Assembly: GCA_039028155.1 (NCBI GenBank)
Contig: JBCCIS010000018.1
Span: forward strand, 1 to 64,000
Direction of reading: 5' to 3'
Source: Pseudomonadota bacterium
GTDB taxonomy: Bacteria > Pseudomonadota > Alphaproteobacteria > SP197
DNA length: 64,000 bases
The notes below the pieces were generated by a model. That model saw only the letters and a list, made by a program, of their open reading frames with translations, had not been told where the DNA came from and made no database searches. Both the position numbers and the translations under genes were made by a program. Positions 25,662 through 33,917 of this stretch are shown piece by piece; within the stretch, counting starts at the first letter, position 1; each line of letters opens with the position of its first letter.

Positions 25662-27731
25662 CTAATCGATCACGACGACCAGGCTGCCGGACTGGGCGCG
25701 CTGGAAGCGGGTGCCGGGGTCGATGACGATGGTGGTGTAGGGTGTCTCGACGATGGCGGGACCGTCGTGGATGGCATCGACCACCAGGCCCTCGAAGCGG
25801 TGGATCGGCACGGTCAGCACGTCGGGGCCGGGAAAGACGACCGTCCGTTCGTGGATGGCGCTCTGGCCGCTCGCCGTGTCGTTGAGTTGGCCGATGGGGT
25901 TTTCTCTGAGGTCGCAGGAGACGGTGGCGCGCCAGTTGATGAATTCGATTTCGCCCAGCGGATCGTCGAACGCGAAGATCTCGCGATGCAGCCGGTGGAA
26001 GGCGCGGCACAGGTCGTCGACGTCTTCGTCGGACGAGAAGGTCGCTGAAGGCAGCGGCAGCTTGATCTCCCAGATCTGCTGGGCGTAGCGCGCTTCGACG
26101 CTGTAGTCGATTTGCGGGTTGGCGTTGGCGCCGGCCTTCGCCGCAAAACCCTCCGCCAGGGTGGTGAGACGTTTGAGGCCGGCGTTGACGCTCGTCCTGT
26201 CGAAGGTCGACGAGCGCGCCGGAAAGAAGGTCGAGAAGTCGTCGCTGAGCGGCGACAGAAGACCGCCGGTGGCGCTGAGCGCCGCACCCGTATCGGGAAA
26301 GATGACGCAGCGGCAGCCGAGCCGGCGCGCGATGGCGACGCTGTTGAGGCCGGCCGCGCCGCCGCCGCCGATCAAGACGGCGTCGCGCGGGTCGACGCCC
26401 TGGTTGACGGTGATGTCCTCGATGGCGCCGGCCATGGTTTCGTTGACCAGCGCGAAGATGGCGAGCGCCGCCTCGTCGACCGGCATACCGAGCGGCCCGG
26501 CGACGCGGTGCTTGACCGCGTGGCGCGCCTGGGCGGTGTCGAGCGTGATGCTGCCACCTAAGAAAAACTCGGGATCGATCAGGCCCAGCACGACGGCGGC
26601 GTCGGTCACCGTCGCTTCCTTGCCGCCGAGGTCATAACAGGCGGGGCCGGGGTCGGCGCCGGCGCTCAGCGGGCCGACGTGGAGCAGGCCGCCGCCGTCG
26701 ACCCAGGCGATCGAACCGCCGCCGGCGCCGACACTGCGGATATCGATGGAGGGAAAGCCCGTCATGTGGCCGAGATAGGGCTGGCCGATCCAGGTCTCGC
26801 GGGTCTCCGGGATCAGACCGTCGCGCACCAGGGCGACGTCATAGGTGGTGCCGCCGGTATCGGCGACGATGGCCATCGGCGCGTTGCCGTCGAGCGTCGC
26901 GTAGTGGCGGCCCGATACAGGCGCCATGGCGGGCCCGGACTTTACCGTGTGGATCGGGTTCGCCGCGACGTCGGCGAGGTCGCGGGTCATGCCCTGGGAG
27001 GTGATGAAGAGCGCGCGCCCGGCAAACTGCGCGCCGTTCAGGCGGCCGGCGAGTTCGCGCGCGTAAGCCGCCATGAGTGGCTTCAGCGAGGCGTCGATGG
27101 CGGTCGCCGAGGCGCGCCGGTATTCGCGCAAGGAAGGGTTCACCCGGTGCGACAGGCTGACCGCGGGGCCCGGCAGGTGTTTGGCGAGCAGGGTCTCGAT
27201 CCGGTGTTCGTGGATCGGATTAACGATCGACCACAGAAGACAGACCGCGATCGCCTCGACGTCGGCCTCGCGGATCTGTTCGATGATCGCCTCGCAGGCC
27301 TCGTCGTCGAGCGGGGTCAGGACCGCGCCGTCGGGCCCTACGCGCTCGGGGATCTCGAAGGTCAGCGCGCGCGGCACGTAAGGTTCGGGGTAGGGGATCG
27401 AATAGTCGAACAGCGGCAGGCCGATGCGCCCGCCCTCGCGCAAGGTCAGGATATCGGGGTGGCCGGCGGTGGTCAGAAATGCGGTGCGCGCGGTGCGTCC
27501 GGTGACCACCGCGTTGGTCGCGACCGTGGTGCCGTGCACGAAAAGATCCGTCGCGCTGAGCAGGCCTTCGAGGCCGGTGCCGCGATCGTCGCCCGCCAGG
27601 GCCAGCACATGCATCACCCCGTCGACCGGATTGTCCGGCGTGGTCGGAGACTTGTAGAGGCTGAGCCTCCCGTCATCGTCCTCGATCACAAGATCGGTGA
27701 AGGTGCCGCCCGTATCGACCGCCAGCCGCAT
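25662..27731 (-). CDS. hydantoinase A / oxoprolinase-family ATPase subunit (HyuA)
   Basis: 689 residues. The ASKHA-type phosphate-binding motif DTGGTFTD is at residues 6-13, a second nucleotide-binding segment IVADTGGTTYDVALV follows in the middle, and SVGAGGGSIAWVDGGG and LIGGGGAAGLNSVAIA complete the family pattern. With HyuB it forms an ATP-dependent hydrolase of hydantoin- or oxoproline-type rings (or the core of an acetone-type carboxylase if a third subunit exists). HyuB is 4.8 kb downstream on the same strand. A second, degenerate copy of the last 17 codons lies at 24810-24860. Confidence 0.93.
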   Translation of the reverse strand: MRLAVDTGGTFTDLVIEDDDGRLSLYKSPTTPDNPVDGVMHVLALAGDDRGTGLEGLLSATDLFVHGTTVATNAVVTGRTARTAFLTTAGHPDILTLREGGRIGLPLFDYSIPYPEPYVPRALTFEIPERVGPDGAVLTPLDDEACEAIIEQIREADVEAIAVCLLWSIVNPIHEHRIETLLAKHLPGPAVSLSHRVNPSLREYRRASATAIDASLKPLMAAYARELAGRLNGAQFAGRALFITSQGMTRDLADVAANPIHTVKSGPAMAPVSGRHYATLDGNAPMAIVADTGGTTYDVALVRDGLIPETRETWIGQPYLGHMTGFPSIDIRSVGAGGGSIAWVDGGGLLHVGPLSAGADPGPACYDLGGKEATVTDAAVVLGLIDPEFFLGGSITLDTAQARHAVKHRVAGPLGMPVDEAALAIFALVNETMAGAIEDITVNQGVDPRDAVLIGGGGAAGLNSVAIARRLGCRCVIFPDTGAALSATGGLLSPLSDDFSTFFPARSSTFDRTSVNAGLKRLTTLAEGFAAKAGANANPQIDYSVEARYAQQIWEIKLPLPSATFSSDEDVDDLCRAFHRLHREIFAFDDPLGEIEFINWRATVSCDLRENPIGQLNDTASGQSAIHERTVVFPGPDVLTVPIHRFEGLVVDAIHDGPAIVETPYTTIVIDPGTRFQRAQSGSLVVVID

Positions 27732-27873
27732 AAAGAAACCCCGGTGTGTGCGCTATGAGGCGAACCTAGCAACCAGAGTAGCGCACCGTCCACGCCGTGA
27801 AGAGAATTGACATCTCAAAAGTCTGCCAGACATTGAAAGGAGACAGCCAACAGCTTGCTCCAAGAGAGTGCTC

Positions 27874-28449
27874 ATGACGCAACCGACTTACTTCGTGACG
27901 GATGTGGAGACTAACGGGCCGACGCCTGGCGTTCACTCCATGATCAGTTTTGCATGCATCGCTTGTCGCGAGTCGGTCGGTATCGTTGATGGGTTCGAGG
28001 TAAACCTGTTGCCGCTACCCGAAATGAGCGAACACCCCGAGGTGATGGCTTGGTGGCGTACGGAGCCCGAGGCCTATGCATACGTCAACGAAGACCAGAT
28101 CGATGCAAGCGATGCGATGGACCAGTGGGTTGCATGGATTGAGCAATTCCCAGTCGAAAGGGTGTTTGTCGCGCATCCCCTGTCATTCGATGGCGCTTGG
28201 ATGGACTGGTACCTCAGGCGCTTCAGTGGACGCCCTTTGTTTCGTGGACCATTGAAGGGCGCCAGCCTGTTTTCGGACGCTGGTTTGGATTTGCCGTCAT
28301 ATGCGGCGGGTAAACTGGGCATCAGTCCGGAACTGATGGATCAACACGCCTACCCCGACGATTGGATGGGCGGCGTTCCGCATAGCCACCGCGCCATTGA
28401 TGATGCGACGGGCTATGCCCACCTCCTTCTCCGGCTCTTGACCACCTAG
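27874..28449 (+). CDS. stand-alone 3'-5' exonuclease of the RNase T/DnaQ (DEDD) fold
   Basis: 191 residues. The exonuclease I motif is VTDVETNGP (D10, E12), motif II is AHPLSFDGAWMDWYL and motif III is HSHRAIDDATGYAH with the His and Asp of the DEDDh class. There are no extra domains. It would trim 3' ends of RNA or DNA with two metal ions. The ATG at 27874 is preferred over the GTG at 27868. GC appears a little lower than in neighbours. It stands alone, divergent from hyuA and convergent with the DUF2569-like gene. Confidence 0.75.
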   Translation: MTQPTYFVTDVETNGPTPGVHSMISFACIACRESVGIVDGFEVNLLPLPEMSEHPEVMAWWRTEPEAYAYVNEDQIDASDAMDQWVAWIEQFPVERVFVAHPLSFDGAWMDWYLRRFSGRPLFRGPLKGASLFSDAGLDLPSYAAGKLGISPELMDQHAYPDDWMGGVPHSHRAIDDATGYAHLLLRLLTT

Positions 28450-28471
28450 ACCGAGGCGTATGCCGAGCGCG

Positions 28472-28960
28472 TCAGAAAACGAACGTCGCCTTCACGCGTT
28501 TGGAGACGAGCATATAGGGCACCAGGACGAGGGCGCAGAGCGCGGCGCGGGCGAGTTCGCGCCCGTTCTGGGCGTCGATCATCGGATCGGCCGGCACGAT
28601 CGAGCGGTAAAGCAGGGCATCGGCGATAACCCAGGCGACCGAGAACAGCGCGACCATGATGAAGGCAGCCGGAAACTGGCGGTGCCGGGTGAAGAAAATG
28701 CCGATCAGGACGAGGTTGGCGAGGATCAGGCAGCCGCTGACGAAGATCTCCAGCATGGAGAGCTGATAGAGCGCGGGCTCGGCGGTCGCCAGGAACGTCT
28801 CGGCCTCGGCGCCTGTGAACAACGCTGTGGTTTCCTTGAGGACAAACAGGTGCCAGGCGAGCCCGGCGAGGACCGCGGCAAAGACCAGCCAAAGCCATCC
28901 GTTGAGGCCGCAAGGATCCGGTTCGCGCCGCGTCGCCGCGGCGAGCTCTGTCATCGCCAT
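28472..28960 (-). CDS. DUF2569-like inner-membrane protein
   Basis: 162 residues with four hydrophobic segments (about 23-42, 74-93, 98-118 and 138-152). The C-terminal PYMLVSKRVKATFVF is the conserved end of DUF2569-type membrane proteins, whose role is unknown. The ATG at 28958-28960 has GGGAGGAG about 7 nt upstream. It converges with the exonuclease gene, 22 nt apart. Confidence 0.75.
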   Translation of the reverse strand: MAMTELAAATRREPDPCGLNGWLWLVFAAVLAGLAWHLFVLKETTALFTGAEAETFLATAEPALYQLSMLEIFVSGCLILANLVLIGIFFTRHRQFPAAFIMVALFSVAWVIADALLYRSIVPADPMIDAQNGRELARAALCALVLVPYMLVSKRVKATFVF

Positions 28961-29075
28961 GGTGTCACTCCTCCCAGGCCACCACGTCTTGCGCACGGTG
29001 TTTCCTGGCTACCGCACCAGCCCTCCGGTTATCGGCAGGCGACCTGGTAACGGCAGTTCAACGACAGAAAGGATA

Positions 29076-29097
29076 GCGACCTCAGCCCTGAGGTCGC
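29076..29097. repeat. perfect 10-bp inverted repeat in the 28961-29294 spacer
   Basis: GCGACCTCAG and CTGAGGTCGC separated by 2 nt. This is the main structure in a 334-bp gene-free stretch. A second inverted pair, AGTGCGG (29227-29233) and CCGCACT (29259-29265) followed by no T-run, lies close to the end of the HEPN-like gene. The GC content falls here, so this spacer is the probable left border of the foreign segment. No tRNA or integrase was seen. Confidence 0.6.
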
Positions 29098-29294
29098 GCA
29101 CTACGAAGGGTTACACCTTATTGCGGATAGGTGAGTCTCACGGGCAGATGCCTATTCAACTCCGCAGGACCCAAGGATCTGGTTCTGGCTGTCGTGGAGC
29201 CTGAGGACTCCACTTAGTGTGTTGCTAGTGCGGTCAAGAAGACTAGTGCTCTTTTTCGCCGCACTCGAAAGCGCGGGCCGCTGAAGGTGGTCGG

Positions 29295-30281
29295 TCAACT
29301 GCCCTGTGGTTTGCTCGGGATGAGAGCAAGCGCACTCTGTGATCCACCAGCCAATTTCATGAGCCCCTGTGCCATACCAATCAATGCACTCTCGCCGTTG
29401 TTGAACAGCATTCGAGCGTCTGCCTCGGTCAAAACAACGCGGGGATGGACAACCGGATTTCGATAGTCATCTTTCATCTGCCGAATAACTGCGAGAACTT
29501 TCGGATTTGGTTCTGGCGATGTCCCCTGTGGGAGCCCCTCTAAGTCCTTCAGATAGTCGTGCCAGCCTACCCTCGTCGCTCCGGGTTGATTGGTAAATGC
29601 TTGGTAATAGGATTCCAGTGTCGCCTCCACCGCACGAACGACGTGAAAGCCTGAGGCGGTGCATAGATTTAGTGCGAGGCAACGGCCTGCTGCACGCCAG
29701 TCCTCTTTGGATTTCTCGGAAATGAACTGCTGCAACTTACTCGGAAAACTATCATCCGCCCGGTCTATCAATGCTGCTGTGTCGTATATTCCTCGTTGAG
29801 GTATGTAGTAAGTAGTGGCTTCTGCCATCTCGGCACTGAAGACCGTCTCAAATGTGTCTACAGCGGAGCGCCACGCGCTAAAACGCCACTTTTCTACTGG
29901 CTTGGCATCTTCGCCAGGAATGTAAAACTCTCTTTCGCCGTCCGTGTTCTCGGTAGAAAAGTGTTCGGCCTTTATCCCGTCAATCTGTCTCTTGAGATCC
30001 TCGACAGCTGCTCGAGACACGCCAACTGGTATTGGTCGCCCGTCCAATAGTTGCCCAACAGCCTGTTCTGCAGTCCATAGTTCAAAGAAGATAATGTTTG
30101 GCGGAGTATCTACTTTGAAGCTGCTAAGCTCAGCGAGTTGTTTTGCTAGCTGGTAAAAGGCGTATTGATTAATCCGCTCCACGTCGTCCGCACCACATTC
30201 TTGTTCAGGGAAGGCTGAACATATTACCACACTCTTACCTGTGTTCGTGGATGCGTCACAATCAGGTCTAGAGAATCCCAT
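29295..30281 (-). CDS. HEPN-like protein of unknown function
   Basis: 328 residues from the ATG at 30279-30281; the frame stays open upstream to 30581 but there it overlaps the next gene in another frame. The C-terminal third looks like a HEPN fold: a helix TASGFHVVRAVEATLESYYQ (about 208-227) and then DDYRNPVVHPR, which contains R274-x4-H279, the RX4-6H catalytic pattern of HEPN ribonucleases. The N-terminal 200 residues are unrecognised. GC is visibly lower (near 50%) than in neighbours, a sign of transfer. HEPN genes beside phage repressors are often toxins or abortive-infection factors, which is an inference here. Confidence 0.6.
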   Translation of the reverse strand: MGFSRPDCDASTNTGKSVVICSAFPEQECGADDVERINQYAFYQLAKQLAELSSFKVDTPPNIIFFELWTAEQAVGQLLDGRPIPVGVSRAAVEDLKRQIDGIKAEHFSTENTDGEREFYIPGEDAKPVEKWRFSAWRSAVDTFETVFSAEMAEATTYYIPQRGIYDTAALIDRADDSFPSKLQQFISEKSKEDWRAAGRCLALNLCTASGFHVVRAVEATLESYYQAFTNQPGATRVGWHDYLKDLEGLPQGTSPEPNPKVLAVIRQMKDDYRNPVVHPRVVLTEADARMLFNNGESALIGMAQGLMKLAGGSQSALALIPSKPQGS

Positions 30282-30334
30282 TGCCACTTCAATCCGACAT
30301 CTTTTAGTTGTAGAGCTGGGCGAAGATTCAGCCT

Positions 30335-30733
30335 CTATGCGGCAAGTCCTGGCGAAGGCATTTCTTGCTCCAGCGCGTCGAGGCGCCGGTCGAGGCGGGC
30401 GCCGGCGCATGCGAGCGCCTGGGTGCAGTCGGCGACGACCTGGTCGAAGGTGTCGAGGGTCGCGGCCGTCTTGAGGTGTTCGAGCGCCGGCAGGTAGAGG
30501 CGGTGGGCGATGGTGCGGTCGTTGACGCCGTCGCGTTCGGCCGCCAGCGCGGTCCAGGAGAGACCGACGGCGCGGCCCCACAGGATATCGGCTTCGTCAG
30601 GCTCCAGCTCGGCCAGCCAGCGCAGCACACGCATGCGGGCAAGCGACAGCGGCGGGCTGGCGGCCGCGTCCCTCAACGCGCGCTCCAGCAAGGTCAGGGT
30701 CCAGGTTCTGGGCTGGCTCAACTGTTCGGGCAT
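30335..30733 (-). CDS. phage-type helical protein of unknown function
   Basis: 132 residues from the ATG at 30731-30733, with AAGGGAGA 6-7 nt upstream. It is mostly helical; VGLSWTALAAERDGVNDRTIAHRL looks like a helix-turn-helix and resembles the C-terminal part of the DUF6362-type protein at 33430. An operator matching the one at the repressor promoter lies 40 nt upstream (30774-30789), so the S24 repressor probably controls it. Confidence 0.6.
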   Translation of the reverse strand: MPEQLSQPRTWTLTLLERALRDAAASPPLSLARMRVLRWLAELEPDEADILWGRAVGLSWTALAAERDGVNDRTIAHRLYLPALEHLKTAATLDTFDQVVADCTQALACAGARLDRRLDALEQEMPSPGLAA

Positions 30734-30773
30734 GGCGATCTCCCTTAACGTCCTTCTTGGCGGGAGATCGTAG

Positions 30774-30789
30774 ATAGGTTTTACCCTAT
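30774..30789. promoter_or_regulatory. repressor operator, ATAGGTTTTACCCTAT
   Basis: A 16-bp imperfect palindrome whose reverse complement ATAGGGTAAAACCTAT differs at only two central positions from ATAGGGTAATTCCTAT at 31595-31610. It is placed just upstream of the gene 30335-30733, where binding of the S24 repressor would block transcription. Confidence 0.7.
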
Positions 30790-30831
30790 TTGTCAAGAGG
30801 CACACGCCTACTGTTGACGAAGAGCTGTGGG

Positions 30832-31539
30832 CTAATCGGCGTCGGTCGCGCCGACGATCAGGAAGCAGCCCTGGACCTCGGTGGCAGGGACCTCGATGTC
30901 GCGCTTGGGATTGAGTTGGCGCAGCTTATAGAGGCTGTCGTTCCTGGCGACGAACTGCTTGACGAGCGCGGTGTTGTCGTGGCGCACGATGACCACGAAA
31001 CGGCCGGCGCGGACGGGTTTGTGGGGGTTCACGTGGACACGGTCACCGTGGAAATAGCGGGGCTCCATACTGTCGCCGACCACATACATGCCCCATGCGC
31101 CGTTCACGCCGATAAGCTCCGGCGGCCTGTGGCGATATTCGACGACATGGTCATAGTCGACAACTTGCCCTTCATTGCCGGCCTGGGAAGACCCGTATAT
31201 CGGGAAATCACGAGAGCCATACTCTATTGAGACTGCGCCCGCGGGTGGGCCACTTCTTGTTGATTGTGTGACCGCCGACACTGTTCGCGCAGCCTGATCG
31301 TCCTGGGCCAGGCCGACCGGCAGTCGCTGGGTCTCGCGCAGCCGGTCGGGATCGATGCCCAGCAGGTGGGCCGCGCCCTCCCGGATCTCCTCGGGCAGGC
31401 CCTTCTTCGGCGAACGCCCGGAGACATACTGCTGGAAGTAGGCGTGGTTCAGGCCGAGCGCGCGCGACAGGTCGGCAAGCGTGAGGTTGTCGCGTGCCTC
31501 GACCAGCCGCTTGATCAGCTCCCGTGGGGTTTCGGCCAT
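30832..31539 (-). CDS. CI/LexA-type phage repressor with S24 peptidase domain
   Basis: 235 residues. An N-terminal XRE helix-turn-helix (LTLADLSRALGLNHAYFQQY, about 19-38) is followed by an S24 domain: the catalytic Ser157 is in VVGDSMEPRY and Lys194 in ALVKQF. An Ala-Gly bond (A120-G121 in SSQAGNEG) is well placed as the self-cleavage site. It should repress early genes and be inactivated by RecA after DNA damage. It is divergent from the gene at 31624, with operator palindromes in the 84-bp gap. Confidence 0.92.
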   Translation of the reverse strand: MAETPRELIKRLVEARDNLTLADLSRALGLNHAYFQQYVSGRSPKKGLPEEIREGAAHLLGIDPDRLRETQRLPVGLAQDDQAARTVSAVTQSTRSGPPAGAVSIEYGSRDFPIYGSSQAGNEGQVVDYDHVVEYRHRPPELIGVNGAWGMYVVGDSMEPRYFHGDRVHVNPHKPVRAGRFVVIVRHDNTALVKQFVARNDSLYKLRQLNPKRDIEVPATEVQGCFLIVGATDAD

Positions 31540-31560
31540 GATTCAGTGTCGCTCTGGTGA

Positions 31561-31610
31561 ATAGGAATTGCGACTAGGTTTTGACCTTGACGCAATAGGG
31601 TAATTCCTAT
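31561..31610. promoter_or_regulatory. divergent repressor/early promoter operators
   Basis: Within the 84 bp between the repressor and the gene at 31624: ATAGGGTAATTCCTAT at 31595-31610, a half-site ATAGGAATT at 31561-31569 that is the exact inverse of AATTCCTAT (31602-31610), and a degenerate TAGGTTTTGACC at 31575-31586. Spacing and sequence match the site at 30774-30789. This is the expected control region for autoregulation and repression of the rightward early genes. Confidence 0.75.
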
Positions 31611-31623
31611 CACATGGCGAATC

Positions 31624-32034
31624 ATGACGCAACACACCAGCTCAGCCTTAACCCCCGGGTTCACCCCCGACCCCATCCCTGACTCCACGGAATCCAGCGA
31701 AGCCGCGACAGAGCGGGCCAACCCACCGATCGGTTCCGAAGCGGGTATCGCGACCATCAGGGAGCAGGTGTTCGACTGCCTGTGGTTCTCCGACGGTTTG
31801 ACGCCCGACGAGGTGGCGTCGCGGCTGGGTCTCTCCGTCCTGACGGTGAGGCCACGGTGTTCAGAGCTGATGCGCCACGGGCGCATCGTCGACAGCGGCA
31901 CCCGGCGGGTCAACGCGTCGGGCCGCAAGGCCAAGGTTCTCGTGGTGCCGCGCGCCGGTTTCTTCCGCAGGCGCGGCGCGAAGGCGTCGGCGGGCGCAAC
32001 GCGGTGCCGGGCGGGTGGCCCCGCGCCCCGTTAA
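31624..32034 (+). CDS. phage-type winged-helix protein
   Basis: 136 residues. After a disordered N-terminal 45 residues, a winged helix can be read: VFDCLWFSDGLTPDEVASRL then SVLTVRPRCSELMRHGRIVD, ending in a basic tail rich in R/K/G. It resembles small phage early proteins annotated as helix-turn-helix or winged-helix DNA-binding proteins. It is first in the rightward early operon controlled by the S24 repressor. Confidence 0.65.
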   Translation: MTQHTSSALTPGFTPDPIPDSTESSEAATERANPPIGSEAGIATIREQVFDCLWFSDGLTPDEVASRLGLSVLTVRPRCSELMRHGRIVDSGTRRVNASGRKAKVLVVPRAGFFRRRGAKASAGATRCRAGGPAPR

Positions 32035-32180
32035 AGCCGCGACGCCATAGGGGCGGCTGCCGGTTGCCTCCTCAACCCCTACCGGCCGGCAGCCGTCTCT
32101 TCATCACCAAAAAACGAACCGGGCAGGGGACCCTTGCGACCGCAGCTGGCGGGGGGCGACTTCATGGGAACCACAGCACC

Positions 32181-32486
32181 ATGCGACACTGGGACGATCA
32201 GGAAGTTCAACAGCTCGAGCAATTTCTGGCGCGCGGCACGCCGGTCAGGGTTATCGCGAGAGAATTGAAGCGCAGCACCGGGTCGGTCACGCGCAAGATC
32301 CAACGGTTCAAGAAAAACCAGCTGGCGCCACGGCCGGCACGGCGGCGTGCCTTGACCGCGACGTCGAAACGCAAGTGCCTGTCATGCGGGCGCTTGTTCC
32401 GCAGCGAGGGCATCGGCAACCGGGTGTGCGGTCACTGCAAGGACAATCTGCGCGACATGGCTCACCTGGAAGGGGTGACCAAATGA
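32181..32486 (+). CDS. small protein with a SANT/HTH-like segment and a C4 zinc ribbon
   Basis: 101 residues from the ATG at 32181. The N-terminal WDDQEVQQLEQFLARG and VIARELKRSTGSVTRKIQR read as a helix-turn-helix, similar to GcrA/MADF-like phage proteins. The C-terminal part has two CxxC pairs, CLSCG and CGHC, which form a probable zinc ribbon. It overlaps the next gene by ATGA, so translation is coupled. It is likely a phage transcription or replication accessory factor, but its role is not known. Confidence 0.65.
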   Translation: MRHWDDQEVQQLEQFLARGTPVRVIARELKRSTGSVTRKIQRFKKNQLAPRPARRRALTATSKRKCLSCGRLFRSEGIGNRVCGHCKDNLRDMAHLEGVTK

Positions 32487-33433
32487 CGGCGGCGCAACCG
32501 TGGATGAAGTTCTTCCCGACCGACTGGCGCGGCGACCAGGCCTTGCGCATCTGCTCACTGGAAGCGCGCGGGCTTTGGATCGAGTGCCTGTGTTTGATGC
32601 ACGAGGCCGAACCTTACGGCTACCTCACCATCAACGGTCGCGCGCTTGACGCGGGCCATCTCGCCAAGCTGACCGGCATGGCCGAGGCACGCATCGGCGA
32701 GTTGATGGTCGAGCTGGAGGCAGCGGGCGTCTTTTCGCGCAACCGCCAGGGCACCGTCTATTCGCGGCGCATGATCCGCGATGCCCGGCGACTGCGCGCC
32801 GCGCGCGCCAACGGCAGAAAGGGCGGCAACCCGAACCTGAAGGCGGCTAAGCCGGTGGCGGGTGGGGGCGATCGGACGGCGCTTAAGACCCAGAGGCCAG
32901 AAGCCGAGATCCCAGACACCCAGATCCCACAAACCGAGAGTCCAAAAGAGGAAGGCCAGCCCCCTTTTTCGCATGACGGTTTGGCGGGGCTCGGCGCGCT
33001 CGCCGAGGACGCGGCGTTTCGCGATTGGGCGAAGGCGGCCGCACCCAACGCGGACCTGGCGCTGGAGATCGAAAAGTTCTGCGATCACAGCCGCGCCAAC
33101 GGCCGGCGCTGGGCCGATCCGCGCGCCGGGTTGAAGGCATGGCTGCGCCGTGCCCAAGGCTTCGCCGAACAGGACGGCCGCGTCGAGCAGGACGCACCGC
33201 CGCCACTGTCGCCCGCCGAACGTTGGTCGGCGGTGAAGGCGCTGATGAGGAAGGACGTGCGCAACATCAAGACCTTCCGCGAGGTGATCGCGCCGCTGGA
33301 AGCCGTCGGCTTCGACCCGCTGACGCTGACCGGCCCGCCGCCGGATCCAGCGATTGCCGACAAGCTGCGCGCGCGCTGGGGCGCCGACGTGGTGTTCACC
33401 GGTCCAGACGACAACCCCGTGGAGAACGGATGA
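32483..33433 (+). CDS. phage-type replication-initiation-like protein
   Basis: 316 residues from the ATG at 32483. The N-terminal part (WMKFFPTDWRGDQALRICSL, LTGMAEARIGELMVELEAAG, TVYSRRMIRDARRLRAARAN) matches phage proteins of the DUF1376/replication-initiation group with a winged-helix. A low-complexity linker carries PDTQIP and PQTESP repeats. The C-terminal third is helical and probably contacts replication partners. It overlaps the genes before and after by 4 nt each, marking a compact phage early operon. Confidence 0.7.
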   Translation: MTAAQPWMKFFPTDWRGDQALRICSLEARGLWIECLCLMHEAEPYGYLTINGRALDAGHLAKLTGMAEARIGELMVELEAAGVFSRNRQGTVYSRRMIRDARRLRAARANGRKGGNPNLKAAKPVAGGGDRTALKTQRPEAEIPDTQIPQTESPKEEGQPPFSHDGLAGLGALAEDAAFRDWAKAAAPNADLALEIEKFCDHSRANGRRWADPRAGLKAWLRRAQGFAEQDGRVEQDAPPPLSPAERWSAVKALMRKDVRNIKTFREVIAPLEAVGFDPLTLTGPPPDPAIADKLRARWGADVVFTGPDDNPVENG

Positions 33434-33828
33434 GCCATCCCGACGACATCACCGCCGCCGAGATCATGGAACGCCTGACCGAGGCCGCGCGCACCCTGCG
33501 CCGCCTTCCCGCGGTCAAGGGTCCGCACGAACACCGCAGCCATTGGCCCGACTACGTGCATGCCGCCCAGGAGGCGTACGGCTATTCGGGTGTCGGGCGC
33601 ATCCGCATCACGCCCTCGCCGCGCGACATCGACGCCATGGACGAGGCGATCCCGTGGCTGCAGCTGATGGCGGACGACGACGCGCGCATCGCCTGGGCAC
33701 GCGCCAACCGGACGCCGTGGTGGAAGATCGGCGCCATCGCCGGCTGCGACCCCCGCACCGCGCAGCGGCGTTTGATGGAAGCGCTGTTGAAGACGGCCGC
33801 GACGCTGAACGAGCGGAAGGCGGGGTAG
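33430..33828 (+). CDS. DUF6362-like phage protein
   Basis: 132 residues. The layout (AARTLRRLPAVKGPHEHRSH, WPDYVHAAQEAYGY, then WLQLMADDDARIAWARANRT) matches DUF6362-type proteins common in alphaproteobacterial prophages. The C-terminal half includes a helix-turn-helix, WWKIGAIAGCDPRTAQRRL. Its ATG overlaps the preceding stop (ATGA). It is the last gene of the phage remnant. Confidence 0.7.
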   Translation: MSHPDDITAAEIMERLTEAARTLRRLPAVKGPHEHRSHWPDYVHAAQEAYGYSGVGRIRITPSPRDIDAMDEAIPWLQLMADDDARIAWARANRTPWWKIGAIAGCDPRTAQRRLMEALLKTAATLNERKAG

Positions 33829-33917
33829 GGCGCAACCGTGACCACCTATCCGTGTCCCCGGCGCGTGCGCTGGGGCATACTGTGCCGCGCATAGCCACAC
33901 CGAGGGGGGATCAGGCG

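Larger units (their letters stand above)
29295..33828. mobile_element. prophage-like remnant with a lower-GC cargo gene
   Basis: The segment holds an S24 repressor, two matching operator sites, small phage-type DNA-binding proteins, a phage-type replication protein and a DUF6362-like protein in the usual early-region order. On the left it also carries a HEPN-like gene of clearly lower GC. No integrase, packaging, head or tail genes are present, so it is a remnant or a domesticated early region. Borders are approximate. Confidence 0.65.
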
